This document shows positions 44,343 through 53,274 of a DNA stretch of 64,000 bases, in pieces. The notes under the pieces are model-generated. The model ran no database searches, was not told where the DNA came from, and worked only from the letters and a program-made list of their open reading frames with translations. The number at the start of each line of letters is the position of its first letter. The first letter of the stretch is position 1. The DNA comes from Chryseobacterium sp. Tr-659 (GTDB taxonomy: Bacteria; Bacteroidota; Bacteroidia; Flavobacteriales; Weeksellaceae), in NCBI RefSeq assembly GCF_011752975.1, contig NZ_VWWP01000009.1:62001-126000 (forward strand), read 5' to 3'. Made by a program: the position numbers and the translations under genes.

Positions 44343-45335
44343 ATGAAATTTTCTACAGAAGAGCTAATAGAAGGAATACAGTCAGGAAATAAACGCCTGA
44401 TTGCAAAAGCTATTACATTGGTTGAAAGTAAAAAAGCAGAACACAGAGTACAGGCAGAAGAGCTATTGAAGAAGATAATGCCTTTTACCGGCAACTCTGT
44501 CAGAGTCGGGGTAACGGGGGTTCCCGGAGCGGGAAAGTCTACTTTTATTGAAAATTTCGGAATGCTGGTTATTGCTCAAGGCAAAAAAGTAGCGGTACTG
44601 GCTATTGACCCAAGTTCTTCAATTAATAAAGGAAGTATTTTAGGGGATAAAACCAGGATGGAAGAACTTGCTAAAGAAGAAAATGCTTTCATACGCCCGT
44701 CCCCAAGTTCAGGATTCCTGGGAGGTGTTGCCAATACCACTTTTGAAACCATGATGATCTGTGAAGCAGCAGGTTATGATTATATTTTAATAGAAACCGT
44801 TGGAGTAGGACAGTCAGAAGTACTTGTAGCAGATATTACCGATGTTTTTCTGTTTCTGAAAATTATTGGAGGAGGAGACGAGCTTCAGGGGATAAAACGC
44901 GGTATCATGGAAATGGTAGACCTTATTTTCATTAATAAAGTAGATCAGGACAATCTTCAGAAAGCTAAGAATACAAGACTGGAGCTAAAAAGAGCACTGG
45001 ATTTTATACCGCCTAAAGAACAGGGATGGAAAATCCCGGTTTTGCTAGGTTCCGCTTTACATAATGAAGGGTTACAGGATATCTATGATAAAATTTCCGA
45101 ATTTATTGATCTGAAAAAGAAAACAGGCCGTTTTGGGGAAATCCGTACCCATCAGGCAGAAAAACGTTTTGAATATTGGGTTCAGGAATATATTTTATCC
45201 CTGATGAAGAAAAGTAATGCCGTTGAAGAAGCTTATTTGATGCATAAAAAAAATGCTTCAGAGATGGTTTCCAATCCAAGCACTGAAGCAAAATTATTTG
45301 TTGAAAAATTTTTGTCAAATGAAAACAGAGGTTAG
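44343..45335 (+). CDS. meaB: MeaB-type GTPase, chaperone of methylmalonyl-CoA mutase
   Basis: 330 residues from the ATG at 44343; a frame from 44307 would add 12 atypical residues. G-domain motifs: Walker A GVTGVPGAGKST (about 57-68), the switch region with ETVGVGQSEV (about 150-160) and NKVDQDN (about 211). A C-terminal helical dimerisation arm follows. MeaB (ArgK/ATP12-like family) protects and reloads the cobalamin mutase. The mutase gene is at 34493, separated by the rtcB-prfH locus and other genes. Its stop overlaps the converging DUF4251 gene by 4 bases. Confidence 0.92.
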   Translation: MKFSTEELIEGIQSGNKRLIAKAITLVESKKAEHRVQAEELLKKIMPFTGNSVRVGVTGVPGAGKSTFIENFGMLVIAQGKKVAVLAIDPSSSINKGSILGDKTRMEELAKEENAFIRPSPSSGFLGGVANTTFETMMICEAAGYDYILIETVGVGQSEVLVADITDVFLFLKIIGGGDELQGIKRGIMEMVDLIFINKVDQDNLQKAKNTRLELKRALDFIPPKEQGWKIPVLLGSALHNEGLQDIYDKISEFIDLKKKTGRFGEIRTHQAEKRFEYWVQEYILSLMKKSNAVEEAYLMHKKNASEMVSNPSTEAKLFVEKFLSNENRG

Positions 45336-45880
45336 GGTTTTTCCTTTTCCTGTTTTACCTCACTTTTTGATACATAACCATCGTAGGTGATTGGCTGTCT
45401 GTCATTACTTCTCATAGAAACAAAAGCTTTACCGTTTTTATAGATTTCAATGTTCATTTCATCTACATTCTTCACATCATTAGGTTTAATCTTTAAAGTC
45501 CAGGTTCCTTTTTTATTCTGAGATTTATTAATGGTAAAATCTTTAGAAGTAAACCTGTAGCTGTTGTCACCTGTATTTCCATAAGTAGGATTGAATAAAC
45601 GCCCGAAATAAGGCAATACAACATCTAGATTATTTTTACTCACATCAATCGTATAATCCCCATTCAGGTTCAGCATTCTTGTTGCGGTAGCATTCGGCAT
45701 TGAATTCATGATATTGATGACATCATAATTAGTAGGATTAGCTCTCTGTGCATAGAAGGTAAACTCTTGAGAATTAACCAGATTGTCTACTGTTTTTGGA
45801 TCTAATGAACCTTGAGATGCACAGCTCTGAAAAAAGAACAGAAACCCAAAGATCATCAGAAGAGAAATATACTTTTTCAT
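45332..45880 (-). CDS. DUF4251 domain lipoprotein
   Basis: 182 residues from the ATG at 45880; the longer frame to 45922 runs over the -7 box at 45920, so the internal start is correct. Lipobox FFQSC (Cys20 region) after KKYISLLMIFGFLFF. The mature part contains NLVNSQEFTFYAQRANPT and LPYFGRLFNPTYG, characteristic of the Bacteroidota DUF4251 family, whose function is unknown. It ends inside the last codons of converging meaB, with no terminator between the two. Confidence 0.82.
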   Translation of the reverse strand: MKKYISLLMIFGFLFFFQSCASQGSLDPKTVDNLVNSQEFTFYAQRANPTNYDVINIMNSMPNATATRMLNLNGDYTIDVSKNNLDVVLPYFGRLFNPTYGNTGDNSYRFTSKDFTINKSQNKKGTWTLKIKPNDVKNVDEMNIEIYKNGKAFVSMRSNDRQPITYDGYVSKSEVKQEKEKP

Positions 45881-45919
45881 GATGGATATAATTATTAAAT
45901 TTAAACAGCAAAATGTATG

Positions 45920-45927
45920 CAAATATA
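45920..45927 (-). promoter_or_regulatory. Candidate -7 box for DUF4251 lipoprotein gene
   Basis: TATATTTG on the minus strand, perfect TAnnTTTG, 39 bases before the start at 45880. Confidence 0.5.
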
Positions 45928-45986
45928 TTCTTTCTAAAATATTTTGGAATAAAAATTGTTAAGGTTGAATTATTAACACTCAAACT

Positions 45987-46793
45987 ATGAAAGTTACACA
46001 TCTATTTGGAATAGGAGCTATCGCTCTGTCGGCCGTTGCCTGTACTACAAACCCGATAACGGGAAGATCTTCTTTACAGCTGGCCAACAATTCAGAAATT
46101 TTAACAATGTCTGCACAGGAATACAAGACGACATTGTCTAAAGGTAAAGTGATTACCGGTACAGCAGATGCAAAGAGAGTGGTAAATGTAGGGAACAGAA
46201 TTAAGAGCGCAGCAGAAAGATATTATCAAAGTATAGGGAGATCAGCAGATCTTGCCAATTACAACTGGGAATTCAATCTTCTGCAAAGCAATGAATTGAA
46301 TGCTTGGTGTATGCCTGGAGGTAAAGTGGCTGTTTACACAGGGATTTTACCAGTTACGAAAGATGACAACGGACTTGCTGTAGTATTGGGACATGAGGTT
46401 TCCCACGCATTGGCTGGCCACGGAAACGAAAGAATCTCTCAGGCTATGGTCGCTCAATACGGAGGAGCCATTTTAGGAGGAACCATTTCCAATTCACAAT
46501 GGGCAAGTATTTTCCAGAAGGTATATCCTATCGGTTCGCAGGTTGCTTTATTAAAATATGGAAGAGGTCAGGAATCTGAAGCAGATGAAATGGGGCTTTA
46601 CCTGATGTCTATGGCAGGATATGATCCAAGAGCTGCAATACCTTTCTGGAATAGAATGGAAGCTGCATCTTCAGGGGCAAGACAGCCGGAATTCTTATCC
46701 ACTCACCCTAATCCGGAAACGAGGATTGCAGATATCAATAAAGATCTTCCAAAAGCTTTGGAATATTATAAGGCTGCGGGAGGAAAAATATAA
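45987..46793 (+). CDS. M48 family metalloprotease lipoprotein
   Basis: 268 residues. Signal peptide with lipobox AVAC (Cys19) and the family start TTNPITGRSSLQL. Zinc site HEVSHALAGH (about residues 135-144) and the third ligand Glu in ESEADEMGL (about 197). This is the short Oma1/LoiP/BepA-like M48 group, usually periplasmic proteases for envelope quality control. It is divergent from the DUF4251 gene and followed by a terminator. Confidence 0.92.
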   Translation: MKVTHLFGIGAIALSAVACTTNPITGRSSLQLANNSEILTMSAQEYKTTLSKGKVITGTADAKRVVNVGNRIKSAAERYYQSIGRSADLANYNWEFNLLQSNELNAWCMPGGKVAVYTGILPVTKDDNGLAVVLGHEVSHALAGHGNERISQAMVAQYGGAILGGTISNSQWASIFQKVYPIGSQVALLKYGRGQESEADEMGLYLMSMAGYDPRAAIPFWNRMEAASSGARQPEFLSTHPNPETRIADINKDLPKALEYYKAAGGKI

Positions 46794-46816
46794 TTAGAAT
46801 TTTAATCTTGAGTAAG

Positions 46817-46856
46817 GCCTTATTAAATTTTTAGTAAATTTGGTAAGGCTTTTTTA
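46817..46856 (+). terminator. Intrinsic terminator after M48 protease gene
   Basis: GCCTTATTAAATT pairs with AAATTTGGTAAGGC (G-U and small bulge), followed by TTTTTTAT. The 3' arm contains TAAATTTG (46835-46842), a perfect -7 box that may serve the gene at 46880. Confidence 0.65.
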
Positions 46857-46879
46857 TGTAACCACCTAAACACAATATT

Positions 46880-47191
46880 ATGAAGAGTTTATCAATCACA
46901 GGACTTATACTTTTAGCGGTTTCAGCTTTACTTTTCTACCTGACAACAGATTTTGCCGTAGAACAGATTAAAATTTCTCACATTATGGGAATGATGGCCG
47001 GAGTTGGGATAGGTCTTATCATTGGAGGAATGGTAGGATACTTAAGCAAAGGAAGTGCTATAAAAGCAGAGCAGAAGAAAAAAGAATTCAAACAGCTGCA
47101 GAAAGAAAAAGAAGAGCTTGAAAAACAAGCTGCAGATATTGCTAAGCGCCAGGCTGAGCTTGAAAATCAAAATAAAAACCCTCAGATATAA
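46880..47191 (+). CDS. Small membrane protein with coiled-coil tail
   Basis: 103 residues. Two hydrophobic segments (about 5-22 ITGLILLAVSALLFYLT and 36-57 MGMMAGVGIGLIIGGMVGYL) are followed by a cytoplasmic-looking, Lys/Glu/Gln-rich coiled coil (about 62-103, KKEFKQLQKEKEELEKQ). I do not recognise a named family. The end of the gene forms the 5' half of the terminator stem. Confidence 0.7.
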   Translation: MKSLSITGLILLAVSALLFYLTTDFAVEQIKISHIMGMMAGVGIGLIIGGMVGYLSKGSAIKAEQKKKEFKQLQKEKEELEKQAADIAKRQAELENQNKNPQI

Positions 47192-47204
47192 AATCCGAGG
47201 GTTT
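47176..47204. terminator. Bidirectional terminator after 46880 gene
   Basis: AAACCCTC / GAGGGTTT (47176-47183 and 47197-47204), extended by partly matching GAT/ATC, between converging genes. Confidence 0.65.
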
Positions 47205-47228
47205 AAAGTTGTTATTTTCGATAATTGA

Positions 47229-47840
47229 TTAAAATTTATATCCCAAACCTACCATAAATAAGTTAGGTCTGTTGTCGTATCTGATTTCCGAACCGGAAAC
47301 TTTGTTAATGAAGTTTCTTTCATCTTTGCTGAAAGCCCCTTCATATTTTGCATTGATGATAAGCTTTTTAATTTCAAGCTGAGCTCCAAACTGATACCCT
47401 ACTGTAAAATCATTTTTAGCATTTTCTTTAAAGTCATTGTACGTATTGTCTTTGCTTAAGTTAAAACTTCCGACAGGTCCTACAAAAACTCCAAGCATAT
47501 TACCTAAAAGGTTATATCCCAAAAGAACAGGAACATCAATACGGTTACTTTTCACATCGAAAGTAGTATTTTCCGTAGTGAACTCATTCTTGAAATGAGT
47601 ATAATAAATCTCCGGCATCACAAATAATGAAGTAGGAAGACCTACTTTTAATGAAAGCCCCACATTGAAACCTACATTATTTTTCCCTGTTCCGTTAATT
47701 GCATCATTTACGGTTCCTTTAATATTTGACCATGATGGAGAACCGGTAGGAAAAATTAAGTTGGCTTTACCTGCCAGTGAAATCTGCGCGGAAGCCCACA
47801 TTGAAAACCCTATTAACGCTATACTAAGTACCTTTTTCAT
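47229..47840 (-). CDS. Outer membrane beta-barrel protein
   Basis: 203 residues. Signal peptide (KKVLSIALIGFSMWASAQ) and alternating amphipathic strands, ending in FMVGLGYKF with a terminal Phe typical of barrels recognised by Bam. It resembles the eight-stranded porin-family/OmpW-like domain. Its start overlaps the end of the MlaF-type ATPase by 17 bases, so it is translationally coupled to a lipid transporter operon. Function unknown; a role with the MlaEF system is a guess from context. Confidence 0.75.
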   Translation of the reverse strand: MKKVLSIALIGFSMWASAQISLAGKANLIFPTGSPSWSNIKGTVNDAINGTGKNNVGFNVGLSLKVGLPTSLFVMPEIYYTHFKNEFTTENTTFDVKSNRIDVPVLLGYNLLGNMLGVFVGPVGSFNLSKDNTYNDFKENAKNDFTVGYQFGAQLEIKKLIINAKYEGAFSKDERNFINKVSGSEIRYDNRPNLFMVGLGYKF

Positions 47841-48639
47841 TATCGTCTATTTTTGTAATTGTATTTTCAATAGTTTTATTATTCTCAAGTAAATATTCCC
47901 GCAGTTCTTTAAACAGTTCTGAAGAATAAACGAAATCGATCAGGTTTTTATTGCCTGCCGTAATGAGAATATCTTTATTACCTTCCCATTCCTTGATTCC
48001 CAGTCTCAGGTATACAATTTTCTCGCCAATCGTCATTACAGAGTTCATATCGTGGGTGTTGATGATGGTTGTTGTATTGTATTCTTTTGTGATTTCGTAA
48101 AGAAGATCATCAATGACTTTTGAGGTATACGGGTCAAGTCCCGAGTTAGGTTCATCGCAGAACAGATATTTAGGGTTGTTCACAATTGCTCTTGCAATAG
48201 CTACCCTTTTTTGCATTCCTCCTGAGATTTCAGACGGAAATTTTCTCTCTGCTTTGTCAAGATGTACTCTTCCGATTACTTCAAAAACCCTTTTCTTTTT
48301 TTCTCTGTAAGTAAGGTTGGTGAACATATCAAGAGGAAACATGATATTTTCCTCTACTGTTAAGGAATCAAATAAAGCGCTTCCCTGAAATACGGTTCCG
48401 ATTTCTGAACGCAGATGCTGTTTTTCTTCTCGGTTCATCGTATTGACGTCTTTACCATCAAACAAGATTTCCCCGGATGACGGCAAATAAACATTCAGTA
48501 AACTTTTAAGAAAAACTGTTTTCCCGGAACCACTCTGCCCAATGATCAGGTTTACCTTTCCTTTATCAAATGAAGTTGAAATTCCCTTAAGTACTTCAAC
48601 ATCGCCAAAACTTTTCTTAAGATCTTTTACCTCAATCAT
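47824..48639 (-). CDS. MlaF-type ABC transporter ATP-binding protein
   Basis: 271 residues from the ATG at 48639, which shares a base with the permease stop (TGATG); the frame to 48699 would overlap the permease by 60 bases. Walker A GQSGSGKT (about 35-42), signature SGGMQKRVAIARAI (about 140), Walker B LFCDEPNSGLDP (about 158-169) and NTHD. The DEPNSGLDP form is typical of Mla/Mce-linked ATPases. With the permease it moves phospholipids between membranes. The substrate-binding MlaD/Mce gene expected next is absent. Confidence 0.88.
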   Translation of the reverse strand: MIEVKDLKKSFGDVEVLKGISTSFDKGKVNLIIGQSGSGKTVFLKSLLNVYLPSSGEILFDGKDVNTMNREEKQHLRSEIGTVFQGSALFDSLTVEENIMFPLDMFTNLTYREKKKRVFEVIGRVHLDKAERKFPSEISGGMQKRVAIARAIVNNPKYLFCDEPNSGLDPYTSKVIDDLLYEITKEYNTTTIINTHDMNSVMTIGEKIVYLRLGIKEWEGNKDILITAGNKNLIDFVYSSELFKELREYLLENNKTIENTITKIDDNEKGT

Positions 48640-49391
48640 CAGCTTAATATTAATTGGGTTAAAATTAATTCGGAAATGATAATGAATACCATTGTCCATA
48701 CCACCGCCTGCGTACTGGCTCTACCTACTTCCAGGGATCCTCCCTTTACAAAATATCCGAAGTAAGAAGGAACAGTTGCAATGATGAAAGCAAACACCAA
48801 TGTTTTTAAGAATGCATAATAAACAAATAGGTTGGGCATATACATCTGGATCCCGACGATATAATCGTTTTCCGTCCAGTTTCCGGTAAGGATTCCCGCA
48901 ATATATCCTCCGCCAATACCAAATACAATACTAATGGCAATTAATAGAGGATTGAAAATGACACAGGCTATGATTTTTGGAAATATCAGAAAATTGGGAG
49001 AGTTTACTCCCATAATATCCAAAGCATCGATTTGTTCAGAAACCCTCATAGTTCCAATACTGGAAGCAATATATGATCCCACTTTACCTGCTAAGATAAG
49101 ACTGATAATAGTAGGTGCAAATTCCAGAACCAATACCGCTTTCGTAGCATATCCTACAAATGAAGGAGGAATAGGAAATGAAGATGCATCAAAGTTGTTG
49201 AACATCTGAATAGCGACTACAGCCCCCACGAATATTGAGGTGAAGACTACAAGCCCGAAAGAATTTACTCCCAAATCATTAATTTCTCTCATGAACAGCT
49301 TCCAGAAAACCCTCATTTTCTGAGGCTTCTGTAGGGATTTCCCTAAAAGGATAATGTATTCCCCTACTGCTGTGAAAAACTTTTTTAACAT
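48639..49391 (-). CDS. MlaE family ABC transporter permease
   Basis: 250 residues, five or six membrane segments, with family features VVAIQMFNNF, LEFAPTIISLILAGKVGSYIASSIGTMRVSEQIDAL (the conserved cytoplasmic helix) and GGYIAGIL. MlaE permeases work with MlaF ATPases in phospholipid transport at the inner membrane. It is first in the operon mlaE-mlaF-barrel, with a one-base stop/start overlap with the ATPase gene. Confidence 0.9.
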   Translation of the reverse strand: MLKKFFTAVGEYIILLGKSLQKPQKMRVFWKLFMREINDLGVNSFGLVVFTSIFVGAVVAIQMFNNFDASSFPIPPSFVGYATKAVLVLEFAPTIISLILAGKVGSYIASSIGTMRVSEQIDALDIMGVNSPNFLIFPKIIACVIFNPLLIAISIVFGIGGGYIAGILTGNWTENDYIVGIQMYMPNLFVYYAFLKTLVFAFIIATVPSYFGYFVKGGSLEVGRASTQAVVWTMVFIIISELILTQLILS

Positions 49392-49494
49392 ACTGCTAAA
49401 TTAGACTTTTTTATTGAATTAGGCTAGGGTTGAATATAAGACCGGAGTTTAGATTTGTGTTAAAATTTTCACCGTTTTTCCCTAAACCTGAATT

Positions 49495-50865
49495 TTATTT
49501 TGCATTTTTATCTCCGCCGATAACCAGTAAAACGGTTTTTAAAATAATTACAAGATCCAGTACAAAACTCCAGTTTCTTACATAGAATGCATCTGCCAGA
49601 ACTCTTTTTTTCATTTCAACCTCCACATCTCCGGAGTCTCCACGAAGTCCGTTTACCTGTGCTAGGCCTGTGATTCCTGGACTAACCATGCTTCTTAAGC
49701 TGTATCTTCCGATTTTCGGTTTGTAATAATTGTCAACAGCCAGCATATGAGGACGCGGGCCTACCACAGACATTTCCCCTTTCAATACATTAACGAACTG
49801 TGGAAGTTCATCAAGGCTGGTCTTTCTTAAAAATTTTCCTATTTTGGTAATCCTTGAATCATTTACCGATGTGGTTTTTGTAGCAGATTCCTCATTCACA
49901 ACCATGGTTCTGAATTTAATACAGCTGAATACCTCTTCATGGAAACCATATCTTTTCTGAAGAAAGAAAACAGGGCCTTTAGAGGTTGTCTTGATTAAAA
50001 TGGCGAGGATAGGGAATACCCAGGAACAAACAAATACCAGTATAATAATAGAAAAGAAAATGTCAAATGTTCTTTTCATCAGGAAATTAGAATAATAATC
50101 TAAAGGATATCTGGCCTGATTAAGAACAGGCTGTGTCTGTATATATCCCAAATCATAAAGGAAAAAATCACTTTGTGTAATACTTGGGATCAAGGAGATA
50201 TGAATTTTATTATCTTCCGCCAGCCTGAATATTTCATTTTCCGTTCGCTCACCATAAGAATTTTCTGCAGATAAAAACAGGGTATGAATTCCGTTTTTCT
50301 TCCAAAAAGAGACAAGTTCACTTATATTGAAATCAGAGCCTTCATAATCAAATATTCTGTATCCGTAATCTTTACGATCTATAAATATATTTTTTAGGAT
50401 TTCTGTGGAATTATTGTCTCCCAGAAACATTACGTTTCTGTAGTTGATCCCCAGAGACCGGAAATACTTGATAGCGAAATAAATCAATGATTTTGCCAGG
50501 AAAATGAAGGCAAAAAGATAAAACGAAAGCCAGTAAATATCCGAATTGAAAAATACATTATTGCTTACCTTTCCTATAAGCAGAACGCCAAGGATAAAAA
50601 GCAGGAAATGAATTAAAAGGCGTTCAAGAAACAAGGTATACGTAAGGTTTCTGGGAATATTGTAAATTTTTGTCCTACCGCTCAGAAGCACCCAGAACAA
50701 AAACAACAAAATCAGAGAAAAGACATTCTGATACCAGGTTTCCTTATTGTATTTTAAGCTTTCGTTTCTGCTTATAAAAAAGAATATAAAGATAGATGCA
50801 ATAACCATGAGGTCAAGCAAAATAATGATCGATTTCAGGTATCTAGAGTATCGAATTCTCTGCAT
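49495..50865 (-). CDS. Polyprenyl glycosylphosphotransferase (sugar transferase)
   Basis: 456 residues. Four or five N-terminal membrane segments (about 10-125), a CoA-binding-like Rossmann region (about 140-225) and, after another membrane helix (about 268-290), the catalytic bacterial sugar transferase domain with RTFDIFFS, VFFLQKRYGFHEEVFSCIKFRTM, LDELPQFVNVLKGEMSVVGPRPH and VSPGITGLAQV. It transfers a sugar-1-phosphate to undecaprenyl phosphate to begin exopolysaccharide or capsule repeats. It is last in the run pgi - methyltransferase - folD - queE - this gene, 43 bases after queE. Confidence 0.9.
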   Translation of the reverse strand: MQRIRYSRYLKSIIILLDLMVIASIFIFFFISRNESLKYNKETWYQNVFSLILLFLFWVLLSGRTKIYNIPRNLTYTLFLERLLIHFLLFILGVLLIGKVSNNVFFNSDIYWLSFYLFAFIFLAKSLIYFAIKYFRSLGINYRNVMFLGDNNSTEILKNIFIDRKDYGYRIFDYEGSDFNISELVSFWKKNGIHTLFLSAENSYGERTENEIFRLAEDNKIHISLIPSITQSDFFLYDLGYIQTQPVLNQARYPLDYYSNFLMKRTFDIFFSIIILVFVCSWVFPILAILIKTTSKGPVFFLQKRYGFHEEVFSCIKFRTMVVNEESATKTTSVNDSRITKIGKFLRKTSLDELPQFVNVLKGEMSVVGPRPHMLAVDNYYKPKIGRYSLRSMVSPGITGLAQVNGLRGDSGDVEVEMKKRVLADAFYVRNWSFVLDLVIILKTVLLVIGGDKNAK

Positions 50866-50908
50866 CTATCGGTGTTATAACGGATACGGTCAGCTAATGT
50901 ACGTAATT

Positions 50909-51538
50909 TTACGGGATATTGAGATATTTATGAGTTTGAACCGAAGCCTGCCATTCCGGGTGTTCCAGAATGAAGTCTGTGATCTTAGGGTACATATCAT
51001 TTCTTTTGCTCCATTCACTCTGAAGATAAAGCTTACAGTTTTCCGAAACTTTTGAAGCTTGCTCCTGGGCAAATGTAAAATCGTGCTGATTGAAAATGAT
51101 TACCTTAAGCTCATTGGCCTTCTGATAAATCTCTTCTTTCGGTAATCCTGTTTTCTTTGGAGAAAGGGTAATCCAGTCCAGATGTCCGCTCATAGGATAT
51201 GCTCCCGACGTTTCAATATGAACGGTACAACCCAGTTCTTTCAATTTTGAAGTAAGGATTTCTAAATTCCACATCAAAGGTTCGCCGCCTGTCAGAACAA
51301 TGGTTTTACAATGTTTTGCTGCTGTTTCTGCAATTTCTTCTGTGCTCATCAAAGGATGCAGCTCAGGATCCCAGCTTTCTTTTACATCACACCAGTGGCA
51401 GCCCACATCACAGCCCCCCAATCTTATGAAATAAGCGGCTTTTCCGGTGTGTGCTCCTTCTCCTTGTAAAGTGTAAAAATGCTCCATCACAGGGAGCATT
51501 TTACCTTCTTTTAATAAAATATCTTGTTCTTTATTCAT
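50909..51538 (-). CDS. queE: 7-carboxy-7-deazaguanine synthase
   Basis: 209 residues from the ATG at 51538; the longer frame to 51577 overlaps folD. Radical SAM enzyme with the cluster motif CDVGCHWC (C-x3-C-x2-C; about residues 39-46) and the family ends MEHFYTLQGEGAHTGKAA and TGGEPLMWN. QueE makes 7-carboxy-7-deazaguanine, an intermediate of queuosine tRNA modification. The gene is 7 bases after folD, so the two are co-transcribed. No other queuosine genes are in the window. Confidence 0.92.
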   Translation of the reverse strand: MNKEQDILLKEGKMLPVMEHFYTLQGEGAHTGKAAYFIRLGGCDVGCHWCDVKESWDPELHPLMSTEEIAETAAKHCKTIVLTGGEPLMWNLEILTSKLKELGCTVHIETSGAYPMSGHLDWITLSPKKTGLPKEEIYQKANELKVIIFNQHDFTFAQEQASKVSENCKLYLQSEWSKRNDMYPKITDFILEHPEWQASVQTHKYLNIP

Positions 51539-51545
51539 TTTAAAA

Positions 51546-52430
51546 TTAGTCGTTATAGACCGAAGTTTTGTAAGCAATGATGGTGTTTTTCATCAGCATC
51601 GCTCTTGTCATTGGGCCTACGCCTCCAGGTACCGGAGTGATCCAGCCGGCTTTTGCGGCACAGCTGTCAAAATCTACGTCACCTGCAAGATAATATCCTT
51701 TCGGAGAGTCATTATCTACTCTGGTAATACCCACATCAACGATTACTGCTCCTTCTTTGATCATATCTCCTTTTAAGAAGTGAGGATCACCTAAAGCGGT
51801 AATAACGATGTCTGCTTTTCTTGTATATTCTTCAATGTCTTTTGTATAGGAGTGTGTAAGGGTAACGGTAGAGTTTCCGGGGAAATCTTTTCTTCCCATC
51901 AGAATACTCATCGGTCTTCCTACAATTTTACTTCTTCCGATGATGACACAGTCTTTTCCTTTGGTTTCAATATTGTATCTTTCCAATAATGTTAAGATTC
52001 CGAAAGGAGTTGCCGGCAAGAAAGTATCCATTTCAAGAGCCATTTTTCCGAAATTTTCAGGGTGGAAACCATCCACGTCTTTTCTAGGATCAATAGCATT
52101 AATGATCTTTTCCTGATCGATTTGATCCGGTAAAGGCAGCTGTACAATAAATCCGTCAACTGCTTTAGACTTATTGAGTTCATCAATTTTTTCCAATAGC
52201 TCAGATTCGGACACAGTGCTTGGAAATTTAATTAAGCTGGATTGAAATCCTACTTCCTCACAGTCTTTCACTTTAGCGTTCACATAAGCTTTACTGGCTC
52301 CATTGTTTCCTACAAGAATAGCAACCAAATGGGGAGCTCTTCTCTTATTTTCAAGGATTTTTTCAACTTCAGCCTTGATCTCTGCTTTTATTTCTTTGGA
52401 TACTTTAAGTCCGTCAAGAATTTCTGCCAT
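51546..52430 (-). CDS. folD: Methylenetetrahydrofolate dehydrogenase / methenyltetrahydrofolate cyclohydrolase
   Basis: 294 residues, normal for FolD. Catalytic region with VGNNGASKAYVNAKVKDCEEVG (Tyr and Lys), GFIVQLPLP, the NADP-binding VIIGRSKIVGRPM and the signature PGGVGPMTRAML. It supplies 10-formyl-tetrahydrofolate for purine and initiator tRNA synthesis. It is in a tight minus-strand operon: 7 bases after the methyltransferase gene and 7 before queE. Confidence 0.95.
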   Translation of the reverse strand: MAEILDGLKVSKEIKAEIKAEVEKILENKRRAPHLVAILVGNNGASKAYVNAKVKDCEEVGFQSSLIKFPSTVSESELLEKIDELNKSKAVDGFIVQLPLPDQIDQEKIINAIDPRKDVDGFHPENFGKMALEMDTFLPATPFGILTLLERYNIETKGKDCVIIGRSKIVGRPMSILMGRKDFPGNSTVTLTHSYTKDIEEYTRKADIVITALGDPHFLKGDMIKEGAVIVDVGITRVDNDSPKGYYLAGDVDFDSCAAKAGWITPVPGGVGPMTRAMLMKNTIIAYKTSVYND

Positions 52431-52437
52431 TTTTACT

Positions 52438-53271
52438 TTATTTAGATTTAATTTTTTCGAATACTACAATATCCTGAAATTCATCAGCGTCTTCTTTTTT
52501 TATGTCATTTCTCCAGAACCCTCCCTGTATGGCTACTACTTTCATGCCCGCATCATGTGCAATTTGGTCTAATAATGAGGTGCTGATAGCAATGTTGGCC
52601 GCCGTTACTTTGTTATCCATTAATCTATACCCATCATACTGATATGGAAAATGCATACTGCCAACTTCTACCTTAGAATCATCATATAAGAAAAACGTTG
52701 CTAAACACTGTCCATCATTTTTTAAAACCCTACTAATCTCCTTCAGATATTGTTTAATTTCTGGGATCTGCATGTGTGTGAATACAGAAAACAAAAATGT
52801 TTTATCAAACTGGGCATTGTCATAAGGGAAGATAAAATTCTCAGCTTTTTCGCTGAAAGTATTATACAGATCATTGTAAATGGGTGTAAACTTAAAGGTG
52901 AAGTTCGGATATTTTTTCTGAATATGTTTTTGACACCATTTAACTCCTTTTTCCACCGCATCAAAACCATCATAAGTTCCCTTGTCTATAAATCCTGAAA
53001 GTGCAACCGCAGTTCTACCAATTCCGCATCCTATATCTAAAACATGGTCAGTGTTTTTAAGGTCGATATATTTTTTTAGAGCATTCATTTGACGGATTCC
53101 ATGAGGGATAAAGTCACTATTTCCTACATAAATATCTCCTTTTTTAGGCTCGTTTTTAGCTCTTTTTCCCGAGATTCCTTCATAGAAATCTATAGGGAAA
53201 TAATAAATTTTTCTTCCTAAAAGTCTAAGAGTAGGAGGTAGTTTATAATAATATGATCGTAATGAAGACAT
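52438..53271 (-). CDS. Class I SAM-dependent methyltransferase
   Basis: 277 residues. Rossmann-like methyltransferase with motif I VLDIGCGIGRTAVALS (about 78-92), post-I acidic loop TYDGFDAVEKGVKWC and FDKTFLFSVFTHM (motif IV area). The N-terminal 60 residues (RSYYYKLPPTLRLLGRKIYY) are basic and may contact a membrane or lipid-linked substrate. The substrate cannot be told. It lies 3 bases after pgi and 7 before folD. Confidence 0.85.
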   Translation of the reverse strand: MSSLRSYYYKLPPTLRLLGRKIYYFPIDFYEGISGKRAKNEPKKGDIYVGNSDFIPHGIRQMNALKKYIDLKNTDHVLDIGCGIGRTAVALSGFIDKGTYDGFDAVEKGVKWCQKHIQKKYPNFTFKFTPIYNDLYNTFSEKAENFIFPYDNAQFDKTFLFSVFTHMQIPEIKQYLKEISRVLKNDGQCLATFFLYDDSKVEVGSMHFPYQYDGYRLMDNKVTAANIAISTSLLDQIAHDAGMKVVAIQGGFWRNDIKKEDADEFQDIVVFEKIKSK

Positions 53272-53274
53272 CTG

